Positions 1 to 6,862 of a DNA stretch of 64,000 nt are shown here, piece after piece; position 1 is the stretch's first letter, and each line of letters starts with the position of its first letter. The notes beneath the pieces were generated by a model that had not been told where the DNA came from, did not search any database, and saw nothing but the letters and a program-made list of their open reading frames with translations. Source of the stretch: Candidatus Rokuibacteriota bacterium (GTDB lineage: Bacteria; Methylomirabilota; Methylomirabilia; Rokubacteriales; CSP1-6); the NCBI GenBank assembly GCA_003221695.1, contig QHSX01000038.1, forward strand, positions 186,001 to 250,000, written 5' to 3'. Position numbers and translations under genes: made by a program.

Positions 1-191
1 GCCGTGTTCTTGGCCATGATCGTGATGCCCTTCTCGCGCTCGAGGTCGATCGAGTCCATGATGCGCTCCGGGACCGACTCGTTCTCGCGGAAGAGGCCCG
101 ACTGCCAGAGCATCGCGTCCACGAGGGTGGTCTTGCCGTGGTCGACGTGAGCGATGATCGCGATGGTGCGGATCGAGTCGCGCTGGAGCAT
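1..191 (-). CDS. typA: TypA/BipA ribosome-associated GTPase, N-terminal part
   Basis: Only the first 63 or so codons lie in the window; the gene runs off the left edge. The translation starts [20 protein letters not shown], which contains the P-loop (G1) of translational GTPases. It goes on through a long switch I region to the [10 protein letters not shown] stretch typical of TypA/BipA and LepA/EF-G. The wording [13 protein letters not shown] followed by MAKNTA fits TypA best. TypA is a cytoplasmic ribosome-binding GTPase involved in stress and cold adaptation and ribosome assembly. The ATG at 191 has no SD. A TACGAT hexamer ends 6 nt upstream, so the transcript may be leaderless. It diverges from the PilZ gene. 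Confidence 0.88.
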   Translation of the reverse strand, partial: MLQRDSIRTIAIIAHVDHGKTTLVDAMLWQSGLFRENESVPERIMDSIDLEREKGITIMAKNT

Positions 192-197
192 CGTCTC

Positions 198-203
198 ATC
201 GTA
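198..203 (-). promoter_or_regulatory. -10 hexamer of typA (leaderless type)
   Basis: On the minus strand this reads TACGAT and ends 6 nt before the typA ATG. No SD is visible in the gap. No convincing -35 was found; the call rests on the same spacing recurring at other starts in the window. Confidence 0.4.
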
Positions 204-241
204 CCACGTCGCATTCCGCGCTCGCCCGTCGCGGGCCATAG

Positions 242-247
242 TACCCT
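242..247 (+). promoter_or_regulatory. -10-like hexamer before the PilZ gene
   Basis: TACCCT lies 7 nt before the ATG at 255, without an SD in between. The match to TATAAT is moderate. It is one of the weaker members of the leaderless set. Confidence 0.3.
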
Positions 248-254
248 GAGACCG

Positions 255-905
255 ATGGGCGACCCCCGGTGTCCCCACTGCGGCCGTCGGCGCGCTCGGC
301 GTTGCCACCGCGTCGGCGGCCTCGAGCGGGCGCTGGCGGGCGTGTACGTCTACCCGTTCCGCTGCCAGGTCTGCGGCCGCCGCTTTCGCGCGCTCGCGTG
401 GGGGAAGCGCTACGTCCGGCGGCCGACGGACCACCGCGAGTGGGAGCGCGTCGCCATCCGCGCGCCCGTCGAGCTCCGGTCGAGCCACGTGAGCGCGCCG
501 GGCGAAGTGACGGAGCTGTCGGTCGAGGGGTTCACGGCGAAGACCGCGGCGCGACTCGACGTGGGCGCCACCGTGAGCGTCACGCTCGATCTCGTCACCG
601 GCGAGCCTCCCATCGAGGTCGAGGAGGCCGTCGTCAGGTCGGCGCATGACGACGCGCTCGGCGTCCAGTTCGTGCGGCTCCATCCCGAGGAGCTGCGTCG
701 CCTCCGGCGGGTCGTCGTCGGCCTGTTTCCCAGCGCCCACGACGCCACGGTCCCGACGGCTCCGGCCCTGCCCGATGAGCGGAAGCTGCGGATCCTCTAC
801 TCGGTCGACTTCTGGCTCGTCGCGCTCGCCGTCGTTCTCGTGGCGCTGGCCTGGCTCCGGCTCTTCCCCTGGTTCGGGCGGTGCGTGTACGGTATAAATT
901 GCTGA
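255..905 (+). CDS. Zinc-ribbon and PilZ-domain protein with C-terminal membrane helix
   Basis: 216 aa from the ATG at 255. An in-frame extension back to 138 would run into typA and has no conserved look. The N-terminus has CPHC (6-9) and CQVC (37-40), a zinc ribbon of two CxxC knuckles. A PilZ-like domain follows at about residues 58-165, with a basic RxxxR segment (REWER) and ELSVEG where PilZ domains usually have (D/N)xSxxG. Residues about 183-205 form one hydrophobic helix near the C-terminus. PilZ domains bind cyclic di-GMP. The motif here has Glu in place of Asp/Asn, so binding is plausible but not assured. Likely role: c-di-GMP-responsive regulator at the inner membrane. No operon partner is obvious. 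Confidence 0.7.
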   Translation: MGDPRCPHCGRRRARRCHRVGGLERALAGVYVYPFRCQVCGRRFRALAWGKRYVRRPTDHREWERVAIRAPVELRSSHVSAPGEVTELSVEGFTAKTAARLDVGATVSVTLDLVTGEPPIEVEEAVVRSAHDDALGVQFVRLHPEELRRLRRVVVGLFPSAHDATVPTAPALPDERKLRILYSVDFWLVALAVVLVALAWLRLFPWFGRCVYGINC

Positions 906-939
906 TGGCCGCGCCGCTCGCGCCCCGGGGGTTTCCCGT

Positions 940-1467
940 ATGACCCATCGCCTCTTCACGCTCGCCGCTGCCGCGATCCTTGCGGGAACGACGCCGGCCC
1001 TCGCGCAGGCGCCGGAGGCGGTGGTGACGCTCGAGAACGGTGGCGAGATCCGCATCGAGCTGTTCCCCGCGGACGCGCCCCGACACGTCGACAACTTCGT
1101 CAAGCTCGCGCGCCGTGGGTTCTACGACGGCCAACGGTTCCACCGCGTCGTCCCGAACTTCGTCGCCCAGATCGGCGACCCCAAGTCCAGGACGCTCCCG
1201 CTCGACGCTCCGGACATGGGCACCGGCGGGCCGGGCTACACGATCGCGGCGGAGTTCAACAAGCGCGAGTTCGTTCGCGGCGTCGTCGGCATGGCGCGCG
1301 GCCCGGACCCGAACTCCGGGGGGAGCCAGATCTTCGTGATGCTGGCCGAGGACCGGAGCCTGAACGGTCAGTACACCGCCTTCGGCCGGGTCGTGCGCGG
1401 CATGGACGTCGTGGACCGGATCAAGGTCGGCGACCGCGTGAAGTCCGTGCGGATCGTCACCAAGTGA
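940..1467 (+). CDS. Periplasmic cyclophilin-type peptidyl-prolyl isomerase
   Basis: 175 aa. Residues 1-23 are a signal peptide ending PALAQA, so the enzyme is exported. The rest is a compact bacterial cyclophilin with the [15 protein letters not shown] core (catalytic Arg), GGPGYTI, and the GSQIFVML substrate-binding strand. It catalyses cis-trans isomerisation of Xaa-Pro bonds during folding of exported proteins. A second, signal-less cyclophilin follows 10 nt downstream, so the two look like a duplicated pair serving periplasm and cytoplasm. No strong SD is visible before the ATG. The family call is firm; the substrate range cannot be read. Confidence 0.92.
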   Translation: MTHRLFTLAAAAILAGTTPALAQAPEAVVTLENGGEIRIELFPADAPRHVDNFVKLARRGFYDGQRFHRVVPNFVAQIGDPKSRTLPLDAPDMGTGGPGYTIAAEFNKREFVRGVVGMARGPDPNSGGSQIFVMLAEDRSLNGQYTAFGRVVRGMDVVDRIKVGDRVKSVRIVTK

Positions 1468-1477
1468 GGGGTGGAGC

Positions 1478-1912
1478 ATGAAGTCGACCGCTGTCATCAC
1501 CCTCGAGAAGGGCGGCGAGATCCGGATCGAGTTCTTCCCGGAAGACGCGCCGAAGACCGTCGCGAACTTCCTGGCGCTCGCCAAGAAGGGGTTCTACAAC
1601 GGGCTCACCTTCCACCGCGTCGTCCCGAACTTCGTCGTCCAGGGCGGCTGCCCCAAAGGCGACGGCACCGGCGGTCCCGGGCACACGATCCCCGCCGAGT
1701 TCAACGCGCAGAAGCACCTGCGCGGGTCCGTCGCGATGGCGCGAAGCCAGCACCCCGATTCCGCGGGCAGCCAGTTCTACATCTGCTATGGCCCCACGCC
1801 CCACCTCGACGGTAACTACACCGTCTTCGGGAAGGTCGTCGCCGGCATGGAGCACGTCGACCGGATCCGACAGGGCGACCGGATGACGTCGGTGGGGATC
1901 GTCGAAGCGTAG
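1478..1912 (+). CDS. Cytoplasmic cyclophilin-type peptidyl-prolyl isomerase
   Basis: 144 aa, a minimal cyclophilin without signal peptide. It shows [20 protein letters not shown], the GGPGHTIPAEF turn and the SAGSQFYICY strand that line the proline-binding pocket. It is closely related to the preceding exported paralog and probably arose by tandem duplication. A GGGGTGGAGC stretch upstream acts as SD (gagg ggtgg region before ATG 1478). It is followed 3 nt later by the amidohydrolase start, so the three genes are probably co-transcribed. Confidence 0.92.
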   Translation: MKSTAVITLEKGGEIRIEFFPEDAPKTVANFLALAKKGFYNGLTFHRVVPNFVVQGGCPKGDGTGGPGHTIPAEFNAQKHLRGSVAMARSQHPDSAGSQFYICYGPTPHLDGNYTVFGKVVAGMEHVDRIRQGDRMTSVGIVEA

Positions 1913-1915
1913 CGT

Positions 1916-3520
1916 ATGGCGAGCTGGTCGCTGCTCATCCGGAACGGCTCGGTCGTTGACGGGACGGGCGGGCCCGCGCGACGGGTGGACGTCGCCGTGG
2001 AGGGTGACCGTGTCGCCGCCGTCGACGCCGGGCTCCGGGGCGACGCGCACCGGGTGATCGACGCCGCGGGCCACGTCGTGGCGCCGGGCTTCATCGACGC
2101 GCATTCGCATTCCGATCTCTTCTATTTCGGCTGCCCGTCGTCCGAGTCGAAGATCCGCCAGGGCTGCACGACCGAAGTCGTCGGCATGTGTTCGTTCTCT
2201 CAGGCGCCGATCGCACCCGGGAGGGAAGACGCCGTACGCGGCTGGGCGGGAGGGATCGGCGCGAGCCTCGACTTTCGCTGGGAGACCTTTGGCGAGTACC
2301 TCGACGCGCTTCGCGCCGTGCGGCCGTCGATCAACGTCGTCCACTTCGTGGGTCACGGCGCGCTGCGGCTCGCGGCGGTCGGCTCGGAGAACCGTGCGCT
2401 CTCGACGGACGATCTGAAGGCGATGGAGCGGCGCCTCGACGAGGCGATGGACGCGGGCGCGTACGGCTACTCGACCGGGCTCGTCTATCCGCCGAGCGCC
2501 TACGCCACGACCGAGGAGCTGGTCCTCCTGGCGCGCTCGATGGCCCGGCGCGGTGGGCTCTACTTCTCGCACGTCCGCGGCGAGAGCGCGATGGTCGAGG
2601 ACTCGATCCGCGAGGCCATCCGTATTGGCGAGGAGGCAGGCGTCGGCGTCCAGATCGCCCACGTGAAGGTGGGCGGGCGCGAGAACTGGGGAAAGATGGA
2701 CGGCGTGCTCCGGCTGATCGACGACGCCCGAGCGCGCGGAGTCGACGTCAGCGGCGACGTCTATCCCTATCACGCCGGCAGTACCAAGATGGACAACCTG
2801 CTGCCCGCCTGGGTCCACGACGGCGGGCTTGCCAAGCTGCTCGAGCGGCTCGGCGACCGCACGACGCGGCGGCGCATCGTCGAGGAGTGCCTGGTGGACG
2901 GCGAGCGCTGGCTCACCCTGTCCGCGGGCTCCCTCGGCTTCGACGAGATCTGGATCGCGACGTGCCGCCAGCGCGAGCTGGAGGGCCTGACGCTCGCGGC
3001 GCTCGCGCGGCAGACGGGCAAGACTCCGGCCGAGGCGATGATGGATCTGCTCCGGGAGGAGCGCGCGACGGTCGGGATGGTCGCGTTCTCTCAGGACCTC
3101 ACGAACGTCGCCAAGGTGCTGCGCCATCCGGCCATCATGATCGGCTCGGACTCGATCGGGCTCTCCGAGGGGACGGGACCGAAGCACGGCAAGCCGCACC
3201 CGCGTATGTACGGGACCTTTCCGCGGGTGCTCGGCGAGTACGCGCGCGAGCAGAAGCTCTTCGCGCTCGAGACGGCGGTCCACAAGATGACCGGCATGCC
3301 GGCCGCGCGGCTCGGGCTCTCCGACCGCGGGCTCGTCCGCGAGGGGTGCGCGGCGGACCTCGTGGTCTTTGACCCGCGGACGGTGAGGGACGAGGCGACG
3401 TTCGCCGAGCCTCACCGATACCCCACCGGGATCCCTTACGTGATCGTCAACGGTGACGTGCTGGTCGACGCGGGGCGCTTCCGCGCGGCGGGTGGTGGCC
3501 GCGTGCTCACCCCGCGATGA
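1916..3520 (+). CDS. D-aminoacylase / N-acyl-D-amino-acid deacylase-type amidohydrolase
   Basis: 534 aa, cytoplasmic. It begins with the beta-sandwich LLIRNGSVVDGTGGPARRVD typical of the family, then the metal-binding HxH in GFIDAHSHSDLFYF. Further family blocks are TTEVVGMCSFSQAP, the QIAHVKVGGRENWGKM segment (bridging/ligand His), PYHAGSTKM, and the SDSIGLSEGTGPKHGKPHPR block carrying the late catalytic Asp. It closes with the C-terminal sandwich ADLVVFDPRTV. Family members hydrolyse N-acyl-D-amino acids, dihydropyrimidines or related amides. The exact substrate cannot be told. The start 3 nt after the cyclophilin stop and the aldehyde dehydrogenase downstream suggest a catabolic operon. 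Confidence 0.88.
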   Translation: MASWSLLIRNGSVVDGTGGPARRVDVAVEGDRVAAVDAGLRGDAHRVIDAAGHVVAPGFIDAHSHSDLFYFGCPSSESKIRQGCTTEVVGMCSFSQAPIAPGREDAVRGWAGGIGASLDFRWETFGEYLDALRAVRPSINVVHFVGHGALRLAAVGSENRALSTDDLKAMERRLDEAMDAGAYGYSTGLVYPPSAYATTEELVLLARSMARRGGLYFSHVRGESAMVEDSIREAIRIGEEAGVGVQIAHVKVGGRENWGKMDGVLRLIDDARARGVDVSGDVYPYHAGSTKMDNLLPAWVHDGGLAKLLERLGDRTTRRRIVEECLVDGERWLTLSAGSLGFDEIWIATCRQRELEGLTLAALARQTGKTPAEAMMDLLREERATVGMVAFSQDLTNVAKVLRHPAIMIGSDSIGLSEGTGPKHGKPHPRMYGTFPRVLGEYAREQKLFALETAVHKMTGMPAARLGLSDRGLVREGCAADLVVFDPRTVRDEATFAEPHRYPTGIPYVIVNGDVLVDAGRFRAAGGGRVLTPR

Positions 3521-3589
3521 CCCCGCGGCTCAGGAAGAACTTCGCGAACCATCGGTGACGTCGCCCGCCAGGGCGACGGAGGAGGTCCC

Positions 3590-5035
3590 ATGCCCACGGC
3601 AGAGCTCTTCATCGGAGGCGCCTGGCGCGCGCCGGTCTCCGGCGAGACGTATCAGACGATCAACCCCGCGACCGAGGAGCCGAGCGCCACGGTCGCCAAA
3701 GGCGACGAGCGCGACGTCGATCTCGCCGTGGCCGCCGCGCGCCGTGCCTTCGACGACGGCCCCTGGCCGCGGATGACCGCCGCCGAGCGGGGCCGGATCG
3801 TCTGGAGGCTCGGCGACCTCATCACCCAGCACCTCGACGAGATGGCGCGGCTCGAGAGCCTGTGCACCGGCAAGACCATGTTCGATTCGGGCAAGGTCGA
3901 GATCCCGTTCGCCGCGGAGGTCTTCCGCTACTACGCGGGCTGGGCGACCAAGATCCACGGCGAGACGCTCCCGCTCAGGGAGAACGCCTTCACGTTCACC
4001 CTGCGCCAGCCGGTCGGCGTCGTCGGCGCGATCGTGCCCTGGAACTTCCCGTTCCTGCTCTCGTCGTGGAAGCTCGCGCCGGCGCTCGCGGCTGGCAACA
4101 CGGTCGTCCTCAAGCCCGCCTCGCTCACGCCACTGACGGCGCTCAAGTTCGCCGAGCTCTGCCAGGAGGCCGGCCTCCCCGATGGTGTGTTCAACGTCGT
4201 CACCGGGCCCGGCGGCCGCGCGGGCATGGCGCTCGTGCGCGACCCGCGCGTCGACAAGATTGCGTTCACGGGCTCGACGGAAGTCGGCAAGGCGATCATG
4301 CGCGAGGCCGCGGGGACGCTCAAGCGGCTCTCGCTGGAGCTCGGTGGCAAGTCGCCGAACATCGTCTTTGCCGACGCCGACATGGACGCCGCGGTGAAGG
4401 GTGCGATGACCGGCATCTTCTACAACAAGGGCGAGGTCTGCGCCGCGGGCTCGCGGCTCTTCGTCGAGGACAAGGTGCACGACGTGTTCATGGCGCAGCT
4501 CACCCAGAAGGTCAAAGGCCTCAAGGTGGGCGATCCGATGGACAAGGCGACCCGCATGGGGCCGGTGGTCTCGCGGCAGCAGATGGAGACGGTGCTCGGC
4601 TACATCGACGCCGGCAAGAAGGAGGGCGCACGCCTGGTCGCGGGCGGCGGTCGCGCGACCGTGGGCGGCGGCAAGGGCTACTTCGTCGAGCCCACGATCT
4701 TCGACGGCGTCACGAACACGATGAAGATCGCGCGCGAGGAGATCTTCGGTCCCGTGCTCTCCGTCATCCCGTTCAAGTCCGTCGAGGAGGCCCTCGTCGA
4801 GGGCAACCGGACGACGTACGGGCTCGCGGCGGCGGTGTGGACGCGCGACGTCGCCAAGGCCCTCAGGGCCGCGCGCGCGATTCGGGCGGGCACGGTCTGG
4901 GTGAACGCGTACAACCTCTTCGACGCCGCGCTACCCTTCGGCGGCTTCAAGGAGTCCGGGTTCGGCCGCGAAATGGGCTCGGTCGGTCTCGACCACTACA
5001 CGGAGGTCAAGACGGTCTGGGTCGACCTCGGGTAA
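3590..5035 (+). CDS. NAD(P)+-dependent aldehyde dehydrogenase
   Basis: 481 aa, full length for the ALDH superfamily. Seen in order: VPWNFPFLLSSWKLAPALAA (cofactor-binding loop), VVLKPAS, the FTGSTEVGK Rossmann turn, ELGGKSPNIVFADAD with the general-base Glu, and NKGEVCAAGSR with the catalytic Cys. EIFGPVLSV follows, and PFGGFKESGFGRE near the C-terminus. The pattern is that of betaine/gamma-aminobutyraldehyde/phenylacetaldehyde-type enzymes. It oxidises an aldehyde to the acid, but the substrate is not readable. GGAGGAGGT 5-6 nt before the ATG is a strong SD. It may act downstream of the amidohydrolase. Confidence 0.93.
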   Translation: MPTAELFIGGAWRAPVSGETYQTINPATEEPSATVAKGDERDVDLAVAAARRAFDDGPWPRMTAAERGRIVWRLGDLITQHLDEMARLESLCTGKTMFDSGKVEIPFAAEVFRYYAGWATKIHGETLPLRENAFTFTLRQPVGVVGAIVPWNFPFLLSSWKLAPALAAGNTVVLKPASLTPLTALKFAELCQEAGLPDGVFNVVTGPGGRAGMALVRDPRVDKIAFTGSTEVGKAIMREAAGTLKRLSLELGGKSPNIVFADADMDAAVKGAMTGIFYNKGEVCAAGSRLFVEDKVHDVFMAQLTQKVKGLKVGDPMDKATRMGPVVSRQQMETVLGYIDAGKKEGARLVAGGGRATVGGGKGYFVEPTIFDGVTNTMKIAREEIFGPVLSVIPFKSVEEALVEGNRTTYGLAAAVWTRDVAKALRAARAIRAGTVWVNAYNLFDAALPFGGFKESGFGREMGSVGLDHYTEVKTVWVDLG

Positions 5036-5047
5036 TGGCGGGACGCG

Positions 5048-5764
5048 TCAGGGGTGAGCCTCCGCGTCCACGAGCAGGGTGCACCGGGGGTGCAGCCGGA
5101 GCGCCGAGGCTGGCACGGCGGGCTCGACGGGACCGTCGAGGACCCGTGCCAGCGGCACGCGCTTGGCGCGGCCGCTGACGAGCACGACGACCTCGCGCGC
5201 CTCGAGGATCGTCCCGATGCCGAGGGTGACGGCGCGGTCGCTGACCGCGCCCTGGAGGACCTCGTCGGTCAGGATGTAGCCCACGGTCTCGGGGGTGAGA
5301 TCCACGGGTCGGGTGCGGGAGTCGAAGTCGCTACCGGGCTCGTTCGAGGCGATGTGCGCGTTCGGCCCGAGCCCCAGCATGACAAGGTCGAGGCCACCGG
5401 CGCGCTTGATCGCCTCCTCGTACTCGTCGCACATCGCGGCGAGGTCGGACGCGCCGACGTCGAACGGGCGGCAGCGCTCGGGCGGCACGCCCGCCCAGGC
5501 GAGGAACTCGCGCCACACCTGGCGCCAGAAGTACCCGTCGGCGGGCGCGGGTGGGCAGAGCTCGTCGACGGAGAAGACGCGCATGGCCCCGTAGGCGACG
5601 GGCTCGCGCGCCTGCCGGTCGCGCAGCCGCGCGTACATGCGCCGCGGCGTCCGCCCCGCGGGCACCGCCATCGCGAGGTCCGGTCTCGCGGCGAGGTGCT
5701 CGCGGAACATGGCCGCCGCGGCCTCGGCGAGCTCGGCCGCGTCGCGGAGGACGACGACCTGCAT
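5048..5764 (-). CDS. Glucosamine-6-phosphate deaminase / 6-phosphogluconolactonase family protein with altered catalytic Asp
   Basis: 238 aa. It has the NagB/SOL fold signatures PAGRTPRRMY (phosphate loop, about 36-44), FSVDEL (D67-E68) and the block GLGPNAHIASNEPGSDFDSR (131-150). NagB normally reads GPDGHIAFNEP; here the Asp of the DGH triad is Asn135 and the Gly is Ala, while His137 and Glu142 are kept. The deaminase or lactonase chemistry may therefore be changed or lost. The ATG lies 2 nt after the stop of the upstream selenoprotein gene, so the pair forms one operon. The fold is certain. The reaction is not. Confidence 0.75.
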   Translation of the reverse strand: MQVVVLRDAAELAEAAAAMFREHLAARPDLAMAVPAGRTPRRMYARLRDRQAREPVAYGAMRVFSVDELCPPAPADGYFWRQVWREFLAWAGVPPERCRPFDVGASDLAAMCDEYEEAIKRAGGLDLVMLGLGPNAHIASNEPGSDFDSRTRPVDLTPETVGYILTDEVLQGAVSDRAVTLGIGTILEAREVVVLVSGRAKRVPLARVLDGPVEPAVPASALRLHPRCTLLVDAEAHP

Positions 5765-5766
5765 CC

Positions 5767-6129
5767 CTAGGTCGAGACGACCTTGTCGGCCGCCGCCACT
5801 TTCTCGGCGAAGACCTTGGGCGTGACGAACTGCGCGTTCAGGGACTTGAGGTCCTGCTCCGTGACCCCACGGGCCACCGAGCAGCGGCCTCAGACCCAGA
5901 CGGGCACGCGGTGCTCGACGACCTTGCGGATCATCTCGGCGAGCGGTGGCATACCGACCGGGAGCACCGCGCTCGCGATCTCCTGCTTCACGAGATAGGC
6001 GGCCTCGCCGGCGATGAAGATCTCCGGCGCGTGGCCCGCCTCGACGGCCCCCAGCGCGAAATTGAACGGGAACCCGGCGCGCGTCGGATCGTCGCTGCCC
6101 GAAGTCCCCACGTACAGGATCCTGGCCAT
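5767..6129 (-). CDS. DsrE-family selenoprotein (in-frame TGA read as selenocysteine)
   Basis: 120 residues from the ATG at 6129 (GGAGGAG SD upstream) to the TAG at 5767-5769, with an in-frame TGA at 5890-5892. Residues 1-79 are a DsrE/DsrF-like domain: MARILYVGTSGSDDPTRAGF, then FALGAVEAGHAPEIFIAGEA, then VEHRVPVWV. At this point Cys-containing DsrE homologs have a CxxC-like cysteine (V-x-V-C-G-x-C). Here the sequence is V-TGA-G-R-C, so Sec80-x2-Cys83. The 40 codons after the TGA continue sensibly (CSVARGVTEQDLKSLNAQFV). A SECIS-like hairpin follows the TGA, and the next gene starts 2 nt after the distal TAG. DsrE-like proteins handle sulfur or thiol-redox chemistry in the cytoplasm. A conventional caller would end this gene at the TGA. 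Confidence 0.82.
5854..5884 (-). promoter_or_regulatory. Bacterial SECIS-like hairpin
   Basis: On the minus strand, starting 5 nt after the TGA: CTGCTC (5884-5879), G, GTGGCCC (5877-5871), loop GTG (5870-5868), GGGTCAC (5867-5861), G, GAGCAG (5859-5854). This gives a 6-bp lower stem, a G-G mismatch, and a 7-bp upper stem with one G-U pair. The 3-nt apical loop has G first. The loop begins 20 nt after the TGA, inside the 16-37 nt window and with the loop-G rule described for bacterial SECIS elements. Confidence 0.75.
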
Positions 6130-6230
6130 GGCGTGCTCCTCCCCGGGCTCGTCTGCCCACCACAGCATATGCGAAGCCGTCGCGGTCGGGAACCGGTGCG
6201 CCCCCGCACGGGGTTGACTAGCGTGTCGGG

Positions 6231-6236
6231 TATAAT
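6231..6236 (+). promoter_or_regulatory. Consensus TATAAT -10 box
   Basis: A perfect TATAAT, with 9 nt (ccgctcgcg) to the ATG at 6246 and no SD. A TTGACT at 6214-6219 lies too close (11-nt spacer) to be a normal -35. It probably drives the 6246-9590 gene group as a leaderless or near-leaderless transcript. Confidence 0.55.
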
Positions 6237-6245
6237 CCGCTCGCG

Positions 6246-6776
6246 ATGACCCGCTGGCGCGTCGGCTTCGCGGTGCTGCGGGCGCTCACGGCGCTCGGGC
6301 TGCTCCTGGCCCTCGTCGCCCCGGTGTCCGCGCACGTGAGCGCCCTGCCGTCGGGGGCGCGCGTCGAGCCCTCGCCGCCGACGGCCACTGCCGTCGCGAC
6401 CGCGCCGGGTCCGAGCGCGGTGGTTGCCGCGTCGCCGACGGCCGGCTCGTGGTGGGTCGTCCTCGCCCTCACGGCGCTGACGCTCGGCCGGCGTCGACCA
6501 CGCCGCGGGCTCGCGCTCGGCCTCTGTCTCGCTCTCGCGGTCTTCGCCTTCGCGAGCGGGTTCCACTCCGTCCATCATCTCGGCGCGCGCGACCCCTCCC
6601 ATCAGTGCGCCATCGCCTCGATCGCGGCCCAGGCGCCCGCCGATCTCGCGATGTCGGTCGACTTCGAGCCGACGTTGGAGCTCGAGCGCCGGAGCGGCGC
6701 CCACGCCGACGACCGGGCCCCCGCGGGCCAGTCGCTCCGCCCCGACTCCGGCCGCGCGCCTCCAGCCCTCGCGTAG
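6246..6776 (+). CDS. Small exported/membrane protein with His-rich segment, function unknown
   Basis: 176 aa, not recognised. Residues about 8-29 are a signal-like hydrophobic stretch ending VSAHVSA. A second hydrophobic segment at about 70-83 is followed by RRRPRR, and a third spans about 91-107. The segment FHSVHHLGARDPSHQC (about 107-122) holds four His and one Cys, which could bind a metal. The C-terminus is charged and probably disordered. It is first of four genes on one strand ahead of the porin-like gene, so a role in metal handling at the envelope is possible. The annotation is limited to topology. Confidence 0.5.
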   Translation: MTRWRVGFAVLRALTALGLLLALVAPVSAHVSALPSGARVEPSPPTATAVATAPGPSAVVAASPTAGSWWVVLALTALTLGRRRPRRGLALGLCLALAVFAFASGFHSVHHLGARDPSHQCAIASIAAQAPADLAMSVDFEPTLELERRSGAHADDRAPAGQSLRPDSGRAPPALA

Positions 6777-6862
6777 CGCCCCAGCTCTCACCACGATCCG
6801 GTGAGACGCCCGTCTCCCGGAGCGGGGTCTCGGATTCTCCCCGCACGCACGAGGAGGCGACT

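Noticed and set aside
1457-3415. A 652-codon minus-strand frame opposite the cyclophilin and amidohydrolase genes
   Set aside because: Shadow frame; the plus-strand genes have complete family motifs and starts.
6214-6236. TTGACT and TATAAT as a full sigma70 promoter
   Set aside because: The spacer is only 11 nt, too short for both boxes to be used together; only the -10 is retained.
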